Positions 34,017 through 44,699 of a DNA stretch of 64,000 bases are shown here, one piece after another. Location: assembly GCA_014529385.2 (NCBI GenBank), contig CM043970.1:40417279-40481278 (forward strand), in the 5' to 3' direction. The stretch comes from Adiantum capillus-veneris. Its lineage: Eukaryota > Streptophyta > Polypodiopsida > Polypodiales > Pteridaceae. Positions within the stretch are counted from its first letter, which is position 1. Each line of letters begins with the position of its first letter. Position numbers and translations under genes: made by a program. The notes beneath the pieces are model-generated. The model ran no database searches, was not told the DNA's origin, and saw only the letters and a program-made list of their open reading frames with translations.

Positions 34017-35963
34017 CTAGGATTCATTTCTAAAGGTGATGCTCTTTAGCAGCATGTTGTAAAAGAAAGCCTCCGGATGATGCACTGGGTGGAAGTCTGC
34101 GAAACGGACCAGTCGGTGTTGCCGCTCTAGCGATTGGCCGTAGGTGTTCACCTCTGAAATACTTTTTTTTCTTTTTTTTCCCTTCGTCACTGTGTAATTC
34201 TTGTGGAAGTCGTAGAACGTAAGGTTCTCCAAAGTTTGTGGTCGTGCGCAGTACAGATCGACAAGGTGCAGCACGACATCATTGTTGTGAGAAATGATTC
34301 GTTGTCGTAGTGCCGGGGGTGATGAGTCGACGTATGGGATGGTATCACTCTTTGAAATGATTTGGATTTGCAAACAATTTAATGCCACTTCTGTTGTTGC
34401 TGAGATAGGTTTCGACAGTAAAGAGGCTGAGATCAGCTTCAATTTCACAGTGTCAAGGCCACCTAGGCCTAAGTGCTCTGCATCTTCTGAGAGGATGTGG
34501 AGATGGCCCATTGGTTCAGTTTTGAGTGCATACTTCAAGAGGTAGTAGGACAACGATGAATTGGTGACCTGCTGTATATTCATATGTGCACCCCATAGCA
34601 GAAGCAGTGTAGGGTGGTACGGTACCACATTTATGTCTTCATGTCGGGGCCTGAAGTATTGCCATCTGTGATTTCGTTCGTTGAAGACTGGGTTTGGATT
34701 TGGCTGCGCATGAAATGGAAACCCATGTTTACATACTCCATCTCTTTGACCGTGGTAACAACTTGTATGGCACTTGTGAAGCTGTTTCCTGAGTACGAGT
34801 TGTCGGAGGCGGCTTACTTCTGGCAACACCACAATGCTAGTTTCTGGCGGGATGTATGTAGTTATCTCAGCAGCAGATAGTTGCTCTTTGTCTTCTTCAT
34901 GCATCCACAGTATGACATGAGCATGCAGTGATCCTCTGTTTTGGACCTCATATCTAACCAAGTGGTGTTGCACACTGCCCAACACACCTTTCGCAAGTAC
35001 ATATTTGGACATAAGCATTTGGAACTTAGTGTGGAAGGTGAGGGCGCATTCAACTGGGCAGTCTGTCCAAGTGAAGGATGCGTTCAAATGACGTGCAATT
35101 AGCTCGATCGTGTCAATCTCAGGCCATCTCGTGTCTGTGACCTCATCGACAGTGAAAGTCAAGAAGAAATCAAGCATTCCCCATTCGTCCACCATTGCTA
35201 TCAAGTCCTTTAGGTTCTTGCGGTGACACGAGAAGGAGCCTGGCATGCTAGAAGGGGTGATGTACCGAAGCACATGTCTCACAGTATCCTCGTCGGTTGC
35301 TCTACGATTGGGCTTCTTGTAGTTGTCAATGTCCCTTTGCAACAAGCTCGTGTGTGTATTGTTAGCCAACATAAGTGCCTGCTTTAGTTGGTATATTACG
35401 AGCAAGTATGGCTTGTACAAGGTGTAAACAGAGAACAGAGTCGATGCACGTATCTTTACATATATACTCATGTTGATTTTACCATCATACTGGACTTTCC
35501 TAAAAGGAAATAGGAATGGAAACGTTGTTGTCTCTATTGTGATGTCATTCACGGAGCTTGATGCGGCAGGCATGCCATTGGGCTTGAAAGTAACTGTTCT
35601 CTCTAGCAATTGTTGACGGCCACGGAGCTGCAGAGAAGCAAATTCGTAAGTATCGCTAGCAGTGAATGCTCTTCTCCTGGCTGGTTCAACGATGTTTTCA
35701 ATGATACCAAACATCAAACTCGTGTCCAGTTGCGCCATCAGTGCAAAAGGTGCGTTGTCTTGTTGTTGTTGAATGATCTTGCTCACACTATCTTGACATA
35801 GTATGCAGAGGCCAAGCTTCTTATTTGGCTGTTGAGCCATCGACATGTACTTCTGTAGTACGAAGTTGTTCTCAAGATTGAGTGCAAGTATGTCTACCAC
35901 TTGTGAAAATAAAAAAGAAAAAAAATCGAGAAGACTGGAGATGAGAAGCCTGAAATGGAGCAA
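34017..35963 (-). pseudogene. Helitron Rep (HUH endonuclease) domain
   Basis: A 648-codon frame. EVQNRGSLHAHVILW near residue 340 is the HUH metal-binding motif with the RGxxHAH context of Helitron replicators. SYYLLKYALK downstream supplies the Tyr pair in the YLLKY spacing of Helitrons. CHTSCYHGQRDGVCKHGFP looks like a zinc-binding segment. The first 20 or so residues (MLHFRLLISSLLDFFSFLFS) come from a pyrimidine-rich tract ending in AG, so they are more likely intron, and the exon would begin near QVVDILALNLENN. The frame ends at a TAG directly followed by the helicase part in the same frame. Confidence 0.92.
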
Positions 35964-36077
35964 AAAAGCAAGAAAGAGGAAGAGACTCAGGGGCAGCCAG
36001 AAGAGGAGATGGACATAGAAGACACTAAGGAGATGCAGAATACCGGCACAAGTTCTGACCCTAAACCCAGAGCCTAG
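35941..36077 (+). pseudogene. Short acidic coding tail (possible exon end)
   Basis: A plus-strand frame reading GDEKPEMEQKSKKEEETQ, then EEEMDIEDTKEMQN and ending DPKPRA at a TAG (36075-36077). The composition resembles the acidic C-terminus of a nuclear protein. It overlaps the 5' edge of the Helitron Rep gene on the other strand. It could be a captured 3' exon or chance. Confidence 0.25.
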
Positions 36078-36279
36078 AAAAGATTATAGTTTGCCCCCCC
36101 ATGTTTCTTTTTATGTAACCACTTCTGAAATTAATATAACTTTCTTTCCCATTCGACATCTCTTTCATCTTGTGCCTATTTTTTGAACATTGTGTGTTTT
36201 TATTGTATGATTTCAATCTATAGATATGTCCTAATTGCATATTTAAATTTGAGTCTTGTGTAATTTTGCATCTGCAGAT

Positions 36280-37136
36280 ATGTTTTCAGTTGAAGAATGG
36301 CGCCTTGCAGATAGGTTCAGGGCTGACAAGCAGAATGGCAGGGCTGACATTCGTGCAATATGGAATTGCGTGTTGTCTCCTGCAGTGCTCGTGTTTCCTC
36401 TATGGTATAGACTAATGAAAAGAATTCCACTGATATGGCCAAGGCCACCACCTCCGTTGAGCGTCCAGCGTAGGGTTCTCATTTTGGACCTTAATGGATT
36501 ACTGCTCAAGAAATTTGATGGAAAATATGGTGAAGAATTGCCCCACTGGCCATAAATGCGGTATGTTGTTGAAGGGGATACACAGTTTTGGGTAAGGCCC
36601 GATGCAGAAGTGTTTCTGAATTTTTGTTTTAGATGGTTCGAAGTGTGGATATGGAGCTGTTGCGAGTTTGAGAAGCTCAAACGCACGCTAGCGACAGTGT
36701 TCTCTGACCGCCACAAAAGATTCAATAGAGTGGTAAGTCAGGCGCAGTGCACAAGGGCCCCTTTTAAATTGGGCGCGACAGATAAACCGGTGTTCCACAA
36801 GAATCTCGAAAATTTTCCTGACCTACCACCTGACACACTTATCTTTGATGATTCTGGATATAAGCTAATGTTTAATCCATAGGGGTCATTTCTTGTTTTT
36901 CCCAAGCTAGAAAAGCAGTCTAAAGAAGTGCGCGCCTATTTTCTGTCAACCACTGTCATAAACTGACTATCACACTGGTTGTACTCTAAGGACATAATTG
37001 AGTATACAAAGAGGACTGTAATTTGTGCAGACGGACAACCTGACGACACCTATGTGCGTCGTTTTTATTGGAAATGGCGGATTGACTTTTTCAAGAAGAA
37101 AGGAACAGATTTTTTATATAAAAAGAAAGCTTCATA
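36280..37136 (+). pseudogene. FCP1/NIF-type HAD phosphatase fragment
   Basis: A CTGCAG acceptor-like site precedes the ATG at 36280 (MFSVEEWRLADRFRADKQNG). Then RRVLILDLNGLLLKKF gives the HAD motif I in the 'LDLNGLL' form seen in a plant FCP1-domain subfamily. After an in-frame TAA (36553) follow FWVRPDAEVFLNFCFRWFEV, WSCCEFEKL, QAQCTRAPFK and LIFDDSGYKLMFNP, the motif IV region. Family members act on phosphoserine, usually in the RNA polymerase II tail or related substrates. Downstream a frame to about 37136 continues (KGTDFLYKKKAS) past two more stops. Its position beside the Helitron Rep suggests a captured gene fragment, which is inference. Confidence 0.7.
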
Positions 37137-37339
37137 AAGTCTGTGAAGTGGGTGACTTTTGTCGATGTATTTTTTTGTCGATGGATGTAAATGGAGAATT
37201 ACTCAGCCAAAAGGCTCAATCAATGTGATAGAATTCATGTATAATACATTTACAAGCAAGTTGCACGGAAATACGTTGTATTCTATATTTGAAGTATATT
37301 GCAAATAAAAGGAGAGAGTGTCTGATAATGGTATTATAC

Positions 37340-37361
37340 TGGGCATGACTGGTATGATACT

Positions 37362-37415
<54 letters not shown>

Positions 37416-37517
37416 ATACAAAGAAGTGACATGTATGATACCGGTATGATTCTTTCAAGTGACTGGTATGATACAGGTATGATACTGAGAAGTGACTCGT
37501 ATGATATTGAGAAGTGA

Positions 37518-37597
<80 letters not shown>

Positions 37598-37699
37598 ATA
37601 CAAAGAAGTGACATGTATGATACCGGTATGATTCTTTCAAGTGACTGGTATGATACAGGTATGATACTGAGAAGTGACTCGTATGATATTGAGAAGTGA

Positions 37700-37743
<44 letters not shown>

Positions 37744-38058
37744 TTATACCGAGAAGTGACTGGTATGATACCAGTATGATACTGTGAAGTGACTAATATG
37801 ATACCGGTATGATACTGAGGAGTGATCGGTATGATACTTAGCAGTGATAGAGAGAGGGAGAGGGACTGGTATGATACCGGTATGATACTATGGAGTGACC
37901 GGTATGATACTGAGACGTTACACACACACACACACACACACACACAGAGGGGGGGGGGGGGGGGGGGGGACTGGTATGATACCGGTATGATACTGAGGAG
38001 TTACTGGTATGATACCGGTATGATACTGAGAAGTGACTGGTATGAAACTGAGAAATGA

Positions 38059-38120
<62 letters not shown>

Positions 38121-38207
38121 CTTGTATAATACCGGTATCATACCAGTCACTCCTCAGTATCATACCGGTATAATACTGAGAAATGACTGGTATGATGTTT
38201 AGAAATG

Positions 38208-38262
<55 letters not shown>

Positions 38263-38455
38263 ATGTATGATATGGGTATGATACTGGGAAATGACTGGTA
38301 TGATACTGTATCATACCGGTATGATACTGGGAATTGACTGGTATGATACCGGTATGATACTGAGAAATGACTGGTATGATACAGAAATGATATTGAGAAG
38401 TGACAGAGAGAGAGAGAGAGAGAGATAGAGAGAGAGGGAGAGAGGGAGAGGGAGA
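37340..38455. repeat. Compound minisatellite: about 33-bp GGTATGATACCGGTATGATA units interleaved with (GA)n
   Basis: Units of the form TGGTATGATACCGGTATGAT followed by ACTGAGAAGTGAC recur many times, separated by six (GA)n arrays (for example 37366-37411, 37520-37593, 38059-38117 and 38212-38259). Each unit carries the palindrome ATACCGGTAT. A block at 37411-37522 is repeated almost exactly at 37592-37703 (period 181 bp). A (CA)n run (37921-37946) and a 21-base G run (37949-37969) lie inside. Confidence 0.92.
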
Positions 38456-38519
38456 CAGTTCAGTTTACAGTAATAGGCAGATATACACAAAATTATGCAT
38501 TATGCATTTCTTAAGATGG

Positions 38520-40611
38520 TTACAGCTCAAAAGGCATACTATTGTAGATAGACTCACTGACATCAAGTGATATTGTATATAGTTTTGAGTTGCTGGGATG
38601 GGGTATCATGGGGATTTTGATTGCCTGAACAAGATGTGAATATATGAACACCTCTGGCTTTTTGTCCAAAAGCTCGTAGGTCTGCTCATTTATCATACGA
38701 TAGTAAAACCCTTTGATAGCATAGGATCCTCGCCCAATGATATTGCCCCAGTCATCTTCAACGTCTGAATGAAACTCTTGAATAGCTGCAGTGCATTTCA
38801 CTATATAGAAATCCACTTTTTCTTCATTGTCATTTGGTGCCGGAACAGCAAAATTATCACCAACAATAAGAGCTTGAGTGAGGGTGTCATAGTGTCCTTC
38901 ATATGCTGCATCCTCATTTATTTCGTCGTCATCATCTTCCCCTTCTTCTGTAGGCTCCAAAATAAGGTATGTCCAGAAAGGAACGTGTGACTTGCTCACA
39001 CATCTCCTCCACTTTTCCTGTTTACATGCACTACAGAAACAAGACAGTGAACGTGTTCTCAAAGCAGTTGTATCATGCTCTGAATATGCAGAAACAGAGT
39101 GCATTGAGCGGGTATTTTTTACAGCCTTCACCTCCCAATTTTTTCCCCTTTCGACATCTCCCAATTCAATCACCCAAAAAATCCTGCTTACATAACAGGC
39201 CTGGGATGCATAGGTGGCTGTAGCACCATCTGACAAGGTCCGTCTCAATAATGCCACAACATCTATAGCACAATCTATCTTTGGGCAATTTGGCTGCAAT
39301 TGGTATTGAGTTAAAGACCTTTTTATCACTGCTCCCGCACCGTCGTGTTCTCCCTTACCATGTCCGGATCCAAAAAAGTTCCAAGACATTTTCCATTCAG
39401 TAAAAACACTGTATCTGCAATTTATTCAATGGATAGAAGAAGATTAATATACTCTTGGCACGATAAAATTACCAAAAAAAACACGTATTATAATATTCCT
39501 GATGTTAGACAAGCATTTTATTACAACTTTAATGCCACTATGATAGGTCTCTATATTAAAACCACCTTCAGATAATGTTTGTTAGAACATGTTCTACCTG
39601 GCAAGGAAATAGAATGGTCTTCTTGCTTTGAATTGTGAAGCTGCTCCATCAGACCATACCCAATATTTAGACCAAATTGCTTTAGCCATTCCTCATGTTT
39701 CAGAAAACAGTGTTGAACAAAATGTGTGTCATGTTGCTTGTCATCTGAAATGAAGAAGTGAATTGTCTTGTGGATGTCACCTGCATAATATAAAAATCAA
39801 AAATTATTGAAGGCTTAATACAAAAGAAATAATACTGATCTAGGGTGATGTCGTTACCTGCAATTCAAAAATATGTTATGTGCACAAAAATAGTTACTTG
39901 ATTTGAATACCAGTGCATGGACTGAATCTCATTTTGTTCTTTGAAACTATAATTTTCAGCAAAGTCAACAACTTACACAACAACATCTTCTGGAAAGCTT
40001 TGTATACATTCCTTATATTGTTCTGCTTGCCATCTATACACATAATTATGCATTATGTATTTCTTAAGATGGTCTTTGAACATGACTGAGAGATCCTGGC
40101 ATGATATTTCCTTATGCGACAAGAATTTCCTTTTCTTCTTCAGACCGTCACGCGCAGTTCCTACTTCTAGGTCCTCAAAAATATTCACCACAATATTTTT
40201 AGCAATAAATGCAGCCTCTGCAGCACAAAAGTCTAACTTATCCGGGCCACACCTTTTACATTGACCACTCAAGCAGGCAAGGGCATGGAAGGTGGACGTA
40301 TCTGATTTAGGACACAGTATAGAGTCCAATAAGTCTGTTAAACTCTTGATAGGGTTTTTTGGTGCCTTGCATCCACCATTGTCTTTGAATATGTTGCATT
40401 GACAATGGCAAGCTTTTCCATGAAGACCGAATACAGAACTTCGCATGTGATTTATGGCATCCTTTAGGAAGGACATTTGAACATGTGAAATGCAGCAGCA
40501 AGTATATCGGTCTCTCAATTTCCACACAAAATATGGCTTCATGTACTCAAACCCCCGCTGCCTTATTACAATTTCAGGGTATTGTTCTTTGAAGTTGAGA
40601 AAGAGGTCCAC
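38520..40611 (-). pseudogene. Transposase-like gene with GHGKGEHDGAGA motif, three exons, 5' end missing
   Basis: Minus-strand exons at 40611-39977, 39780-39598 and 39414-38520 with AG/GT borders. The last junction joins in phase (LA|RYSVFTEW). Exon 1: YMKPYFVWKLRDRYTCCCIS, CKRCG and other Cys pairs. Exon 2: HFFISDDKQHDTHFVQH, then after a one-base shift WSDGAASQFKARRPFYF. Exon 3: NFFGSGHGKGEHDGAGAVIK, TRSMHSVSAYSEHD and SLSCFCSACKQEKWRRC, then an acidic linker and a C-terminal segment (VDFYIVKCTAAIQEF, GRGSYAIKGFYYRM) that may be BAH-like. Proteins with the WSDG..xQFK and GHGKG..DGAGA blocks are widespread, repeated and transposon-like; I recall no standard name. The first junction is out of phase, so this copy is damaged. 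Confidence 0.6.
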
Positions 40612-40744
40612 CTACAATGAAAGACATATATGGTTAAAGAACATTGAAGAAAACTGCAGGTTTTGAGGAAAACTGTTACATTACTATAAACCAGTATTTT
40701 TATTTCAAACCACTATGTTTTTTCACTTAATTGGTTAGGTAAAC

Positions 40745-41730
40745 CAGTATATATGAACACATGTCCTTGGTACGTACCCGTGGTATATAAGTGTCAACCA
40801 GTGCAAATGTTCTTACTGCTGATGTAAACCAGTCTTTTCATTTATAACCGGTATGTTATTTACCTAACTAGTACAAGTGAGAACTTAACCACGATGTATA
40901 CCAGTGATAAATAAGTGTTAAAAAGAATGAACACATGCCCTTGGTACGTACCAGTGGTATATAAGTGTCAACCAGTGCAAATGTTCTTACTGCTGATGTA
41001 ACCCAGTCTTTTCATTTAAAATCGGTATGTTATTTACCTAACCAATACATGTGAGCACTTACCCATGATGTGTACCAGTGAAAAATAAGGGTTAAAAAAA
41101 TGAACACATGTCCTTGGTACGTTCCAGTGGTATATAAGTGTCAACCAGTGCAAATGTTCTTACTGCTGATGTAAACCAGTCTTTTCATTTAAAACCGGTA
41201 TGTTATTTACCTAACCAGTACAAGTGAGCACTTAAACACGATGTATACCAGTGAGAAATTAGTGTTAAAAGAAATTAACACATGTCCTTGGTACATACCA
41301 GTGGTATATAAGTGTCAACTTGTTCAAATATTCTTACTGCTGATGTAAACCAGTCTTTTCATTTAAAACCGGTATGTTATTTACCTAACTAGTACAAGTG
41401 AGCACTTAACCACGATGTATACCAGTGAGAAATTAGTGTTAAAAGAAATTAACACATGTCCTTGGTACATACTAGTGTTATATAAGTGTCAACTTGTTCA
41501 AATATTCTTACTGCTGATGTAAACCAGTCTTTTCATTTAAAACCACTATGTTATTTACTAACCAGTACATGTAAGCACTTAACCACGATGTATACCAGTG
41601 AGAAAAATGTGTTTAAAAAAATGAACACATGTCCTTGGTATGTTCCAGTGGTATATAAGTGTCAACCAGTTCAAATGTTCTGACTGCTAATGTAAGCCGG
41701 TCTTTTCATTTAAAACCGGTATGTTATTTA
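40745..41730. repeat. Tandem satellite, about six 173-174 bp monomers
   Basis: The core TTCTTACTGCTGATGTAA and neighbours recur with anchors at 40801, 40975, 41148, 41322, 41496 and 41669, giving spacings of 174, 173, 174, 174 and 173 bp. Monomers also share ACACATGTCCTTGGTAC, GTGGTATATAAGTGTCAA and TTTCATTTAAAACCGGTATG. The last monomer runs straight into the LTR-like copy at 41731. Confidence 0.95.
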
Positions 41731-42203
41731 CCCTTAAGCATAGAAACACTTATCCATGGTCAAAACATAAAAAAATAACCATTTTAGCCTCCACATCAAT
41801 GCATTTAGCTCAGAAACAAAGCGTCATGAACCACATTAGAATTGAAAATGATTACACTTAGATTGTAGAGCAAGAGACAAGGAACACAATGTGCTATTTG
41901 GAAATGAATTCTGATTACCATCCAGGAGAAAAGAAGATACAATTGTAGCAGCAAGAAGCTCTCACACTGAACGTTTTCAAATCTTCCAAGCTAATGATAT
42001 CTCCTTAGTCCAAACTAAGGTTTTGACTTAAAAGTTAAGGGAGCCTTTCCACGGCCATTCAGCCACTTACAAGGGTGTAGAATCAGAGAGGTTGAGAGGG
42101 TATGCCAATTTGCATTACAATTAAAAATCACATAGGCTGAATTACATGGCTTTCTTCGAAAAATTGAGTGAGTGTTTACAAGTGCATACGCCTGTATCCA
42201 CCA
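41731..42203 (-). repeat. LTR copy, inverted relative to 60357-60843
   Basis: On the minus strand it aligns along its whole length with 60357-60843: TGGTGGATACAGG at one end, AAGTGTTTCTATGCTTAAGG at the other, with shared blocks such as CTTGCTGCTACAA and TTTGGAGGCTAAAATGGTTT. Neither a PPT nor a PBS borders it, so it is a solo or truncated LTR of the coiled-coil element family. The satellite begins exactly at its 3' edge. Confidence 0.85.
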
Positions 42204-43587
42204 AACACCAACATCAACAAATAGTTATGTGATTAGCAAAATCAACATTGTCAGAATGCAATCCAAGCCTCTGATTAGAAAAATTTCAAAACATAATCAT
42301 CAAATGTTACTCCAATTAATAGAAAACTAGTGTGTCAGCTACCAAAAATTAGTGAAATTAGCAATGTGTTAGTGAGAAATTAGAGTATGTAGGCACACAA
42401 TTAGCAAGATATGATACCAAATTATGGAAAACAGAACACATTATTTTATGCACACACATCCAATATCCACAAAACAATAAACAGACAAAGGTAATTAGTG
42501 AGGAGACCTTTTTAATTATGCCATAGTTACACTTGTGTAGGCCATCAATCCTTGGAAATGAGGCCAAATGTTGCGGATGCCATTGTAGCATAGCTCCAAT
42601 GACCAACACATAAATTTCCATCCGGAGTGACGAGCTACCCATCTAGGGCATGGAAACACTAGTAAGCTCATCATGACAACACAAACAATGACTCTACAAG
42701 GTGATCTTCTTGGCCTATGGAGGAGCTAAGTCAGAAAGATAGGCAATCTCCACATCCACTTCTCTTCACCTCAATCAAATCAATCACACAACTAACGATT
42801 ACAACGATGCACATATCACTAATCCCATCATGAAACACACTAATCACAAGCACACACATAGATCTATCAAGCATCCTTACTCCAACCAAACCTACACGCA
42901 CTAGAAAATGATAGAGAAAAAACACACAAATATTATAGTATTTCTTAGGCAATATGGGGCAATAAGTCTAGTGGATTATTCCTACTAATATGTACATAAG
43001 ATTCTAGTAGAGTATTTGTATAGTGAATCACTAGCCTCTAGCAAGACAGATTCACCATCATGGCTCAAAGACAATATACCCATGTGGATGTATGTGGCTT
43101 CAAAACATGATAGTGTACAAAGCAAAGATTGTATTCTAAAAAGGGATGTGGCTAATGCATATATTCCTAAATCATTTTTGGAGATCTTATTTGAACCATT
43201 TGGATGGATGTATATATTGGCCACCATGGACATATGTATCAATAACATCTAGATAAAGTAAATTATACGATGAAGAAGGAACATGCCATACCCATTTAGA
43301 TGATTTCAATTCTATGATGAAGAAGGAACATGCCATACCCATTTAGATGATTTCACTTGTAAAATTGGTTAAAACTAAAGTAGAAAAGGATATTGATGTT
43401 AAAGATCCAACAATATAGCAACAAAGAGAGAGACCTTTGTTGAGGATACAAGATGAAATATCCATTAGAGACCAAACCAATCGAAGAGAGTATGAAAAAA
43501 CCAATGCCAATCTTGTTAAACAAGGATCAATATCTCACATTAACTGCAATCCAAGATTGCATTAAGGAAAAGGTAATTGGTAGCATG
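42204..43587. other. Non-coding, with a 47-bp tandem duplication
   Basis: No gene recognised. The sequence GATGAAGAAGGAACATGCCA and about 27 following bases occur at 43269 and again at 43316, a local tandem duplication. The rest is AT-rich, with no matching repeats in the window. Confidence 0.5.
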
Positions 43588-44290
43588 TTAGGAAATAAGA
43601 CGTAGCTAAATAGATAATTGAGTAGATTACTTAATGGAGAGAGACAGATTTACATACACGAGATTATAGAGTAGAGAGAGAGAGAGAGTACACACGATAT
43701 ACGTGGTTCACCCAATGTGGGCTACGTCCACGGGAAAGCAGCCACTCAATGGCTTTAGTACTTCAAAACAAGAAGTAGTTTACAAAGGGATTATACCCTT
43801 AATGGAGTTCCCGCCGTGCTTCACTCTCACCACCTCACAATCAACTTGTTGCATCAACTTCACACTATGAAATGTGTGTAAAAATGGCCTCCTTTTATAG
43901 GCCAAAAGGGCTTCCCTCTCTCATGAGTGGCAGCCATGTGTAGCCGCCCTTGTGTAGATAAGTCCAAATCGGACCCTCCAATCCGCCCATGTGTGGCCGC
44001 TCTTGAGAAGACAAGTCCGCTATTGAATTTGGCCACCAGCCCCACCGGCCATTGACTTCCGACCACCGGCCACCGGCCATTGACTACCGGCCACGAGCCA
44101 ACCGACGGTTGTGTTCCGACCACTTTCTGACTGCCGTCCGACCATAATATTCCGACGAGGGAAAAAAAAAGTCTCGAGGCCCCTAAAGTTGCCCTTGGTT
44201 TTTTACTGTGAAAATTTTGGTTTCCGGTGAGTGATTTACCTTCACGCATGATGGCTTCTCCTCATAATGGGGGCCTTACAAATGTACGCT
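43588..44290 (-). repeat. copia-type LTR, copy A
   Basis: The stretch 43588-43865 is repeated at 63723-64000. On the minus strand it has a TATA box (CTATAAAAGGAGG), the R/U5 block CCGTGGACGTAGCCC...GGGTGAACCACGTATAT typical of plant copia LTRs, and an end reading CCTAACA. Sequence after the end shows no PBS, so it is a solo or 3' LTR. The outer (right-hand) edge is only approximate. Confidence 0.65.
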
Positions 44291-44699
44291 TTAACCACAG
44301 AAAATTACAAGGGTAAATCAAGATCCATACTTAACATAGCACATATTGTGAACCAACAATGGATAAGAAAAAAGAAACTAATTGTAGAAATAGAGACAAG
44401 TCAAAAATGGAAGTAAAACTCTCTAAAACCAAAAGAAAAGTGAAATATCAAGAACTCACAGACGCTGCAAGAAGTCTAGACCATAGAGATAGAATTTGCT
44501 TATGGGAAAATAAGTGATGCAATCAATGTTCCATCCCACTATAAAAATACACATTTCACAATGGGAAAATTGCGGTATAATAGCCTATACAAGAGTTAAG
44601 AGAATCAAAAAATTTGTATGAAAACAATTTTGTATGATAGATCTAAGAATGAAAAGAATGTGATTTAGCTTTCCTAAAAAAAGAATTAAACTTACATAT
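44291..44699. other. Non-coding or decayed gypsy sequence
   Basis: An A-rich stretch directly upstream of the gypsy pol relic and probably part of it, but no motif can be read. Confidence 0.3.

Noticed and set aside
40745-41730. Regularly spaced repeats considered as a CRISPR array
   Set aside because: Monomers are contiguous 174-bp satellite units without short repeats and unique spacers, and the window is eukaryotic.
43860-44249. Minus-strand frame of 129 codons rich in Gly and Trp
   Set aside because: It lies within LTR copy A in sequence made of repeated CCGGCCA-like words and shows no protein family pattern.
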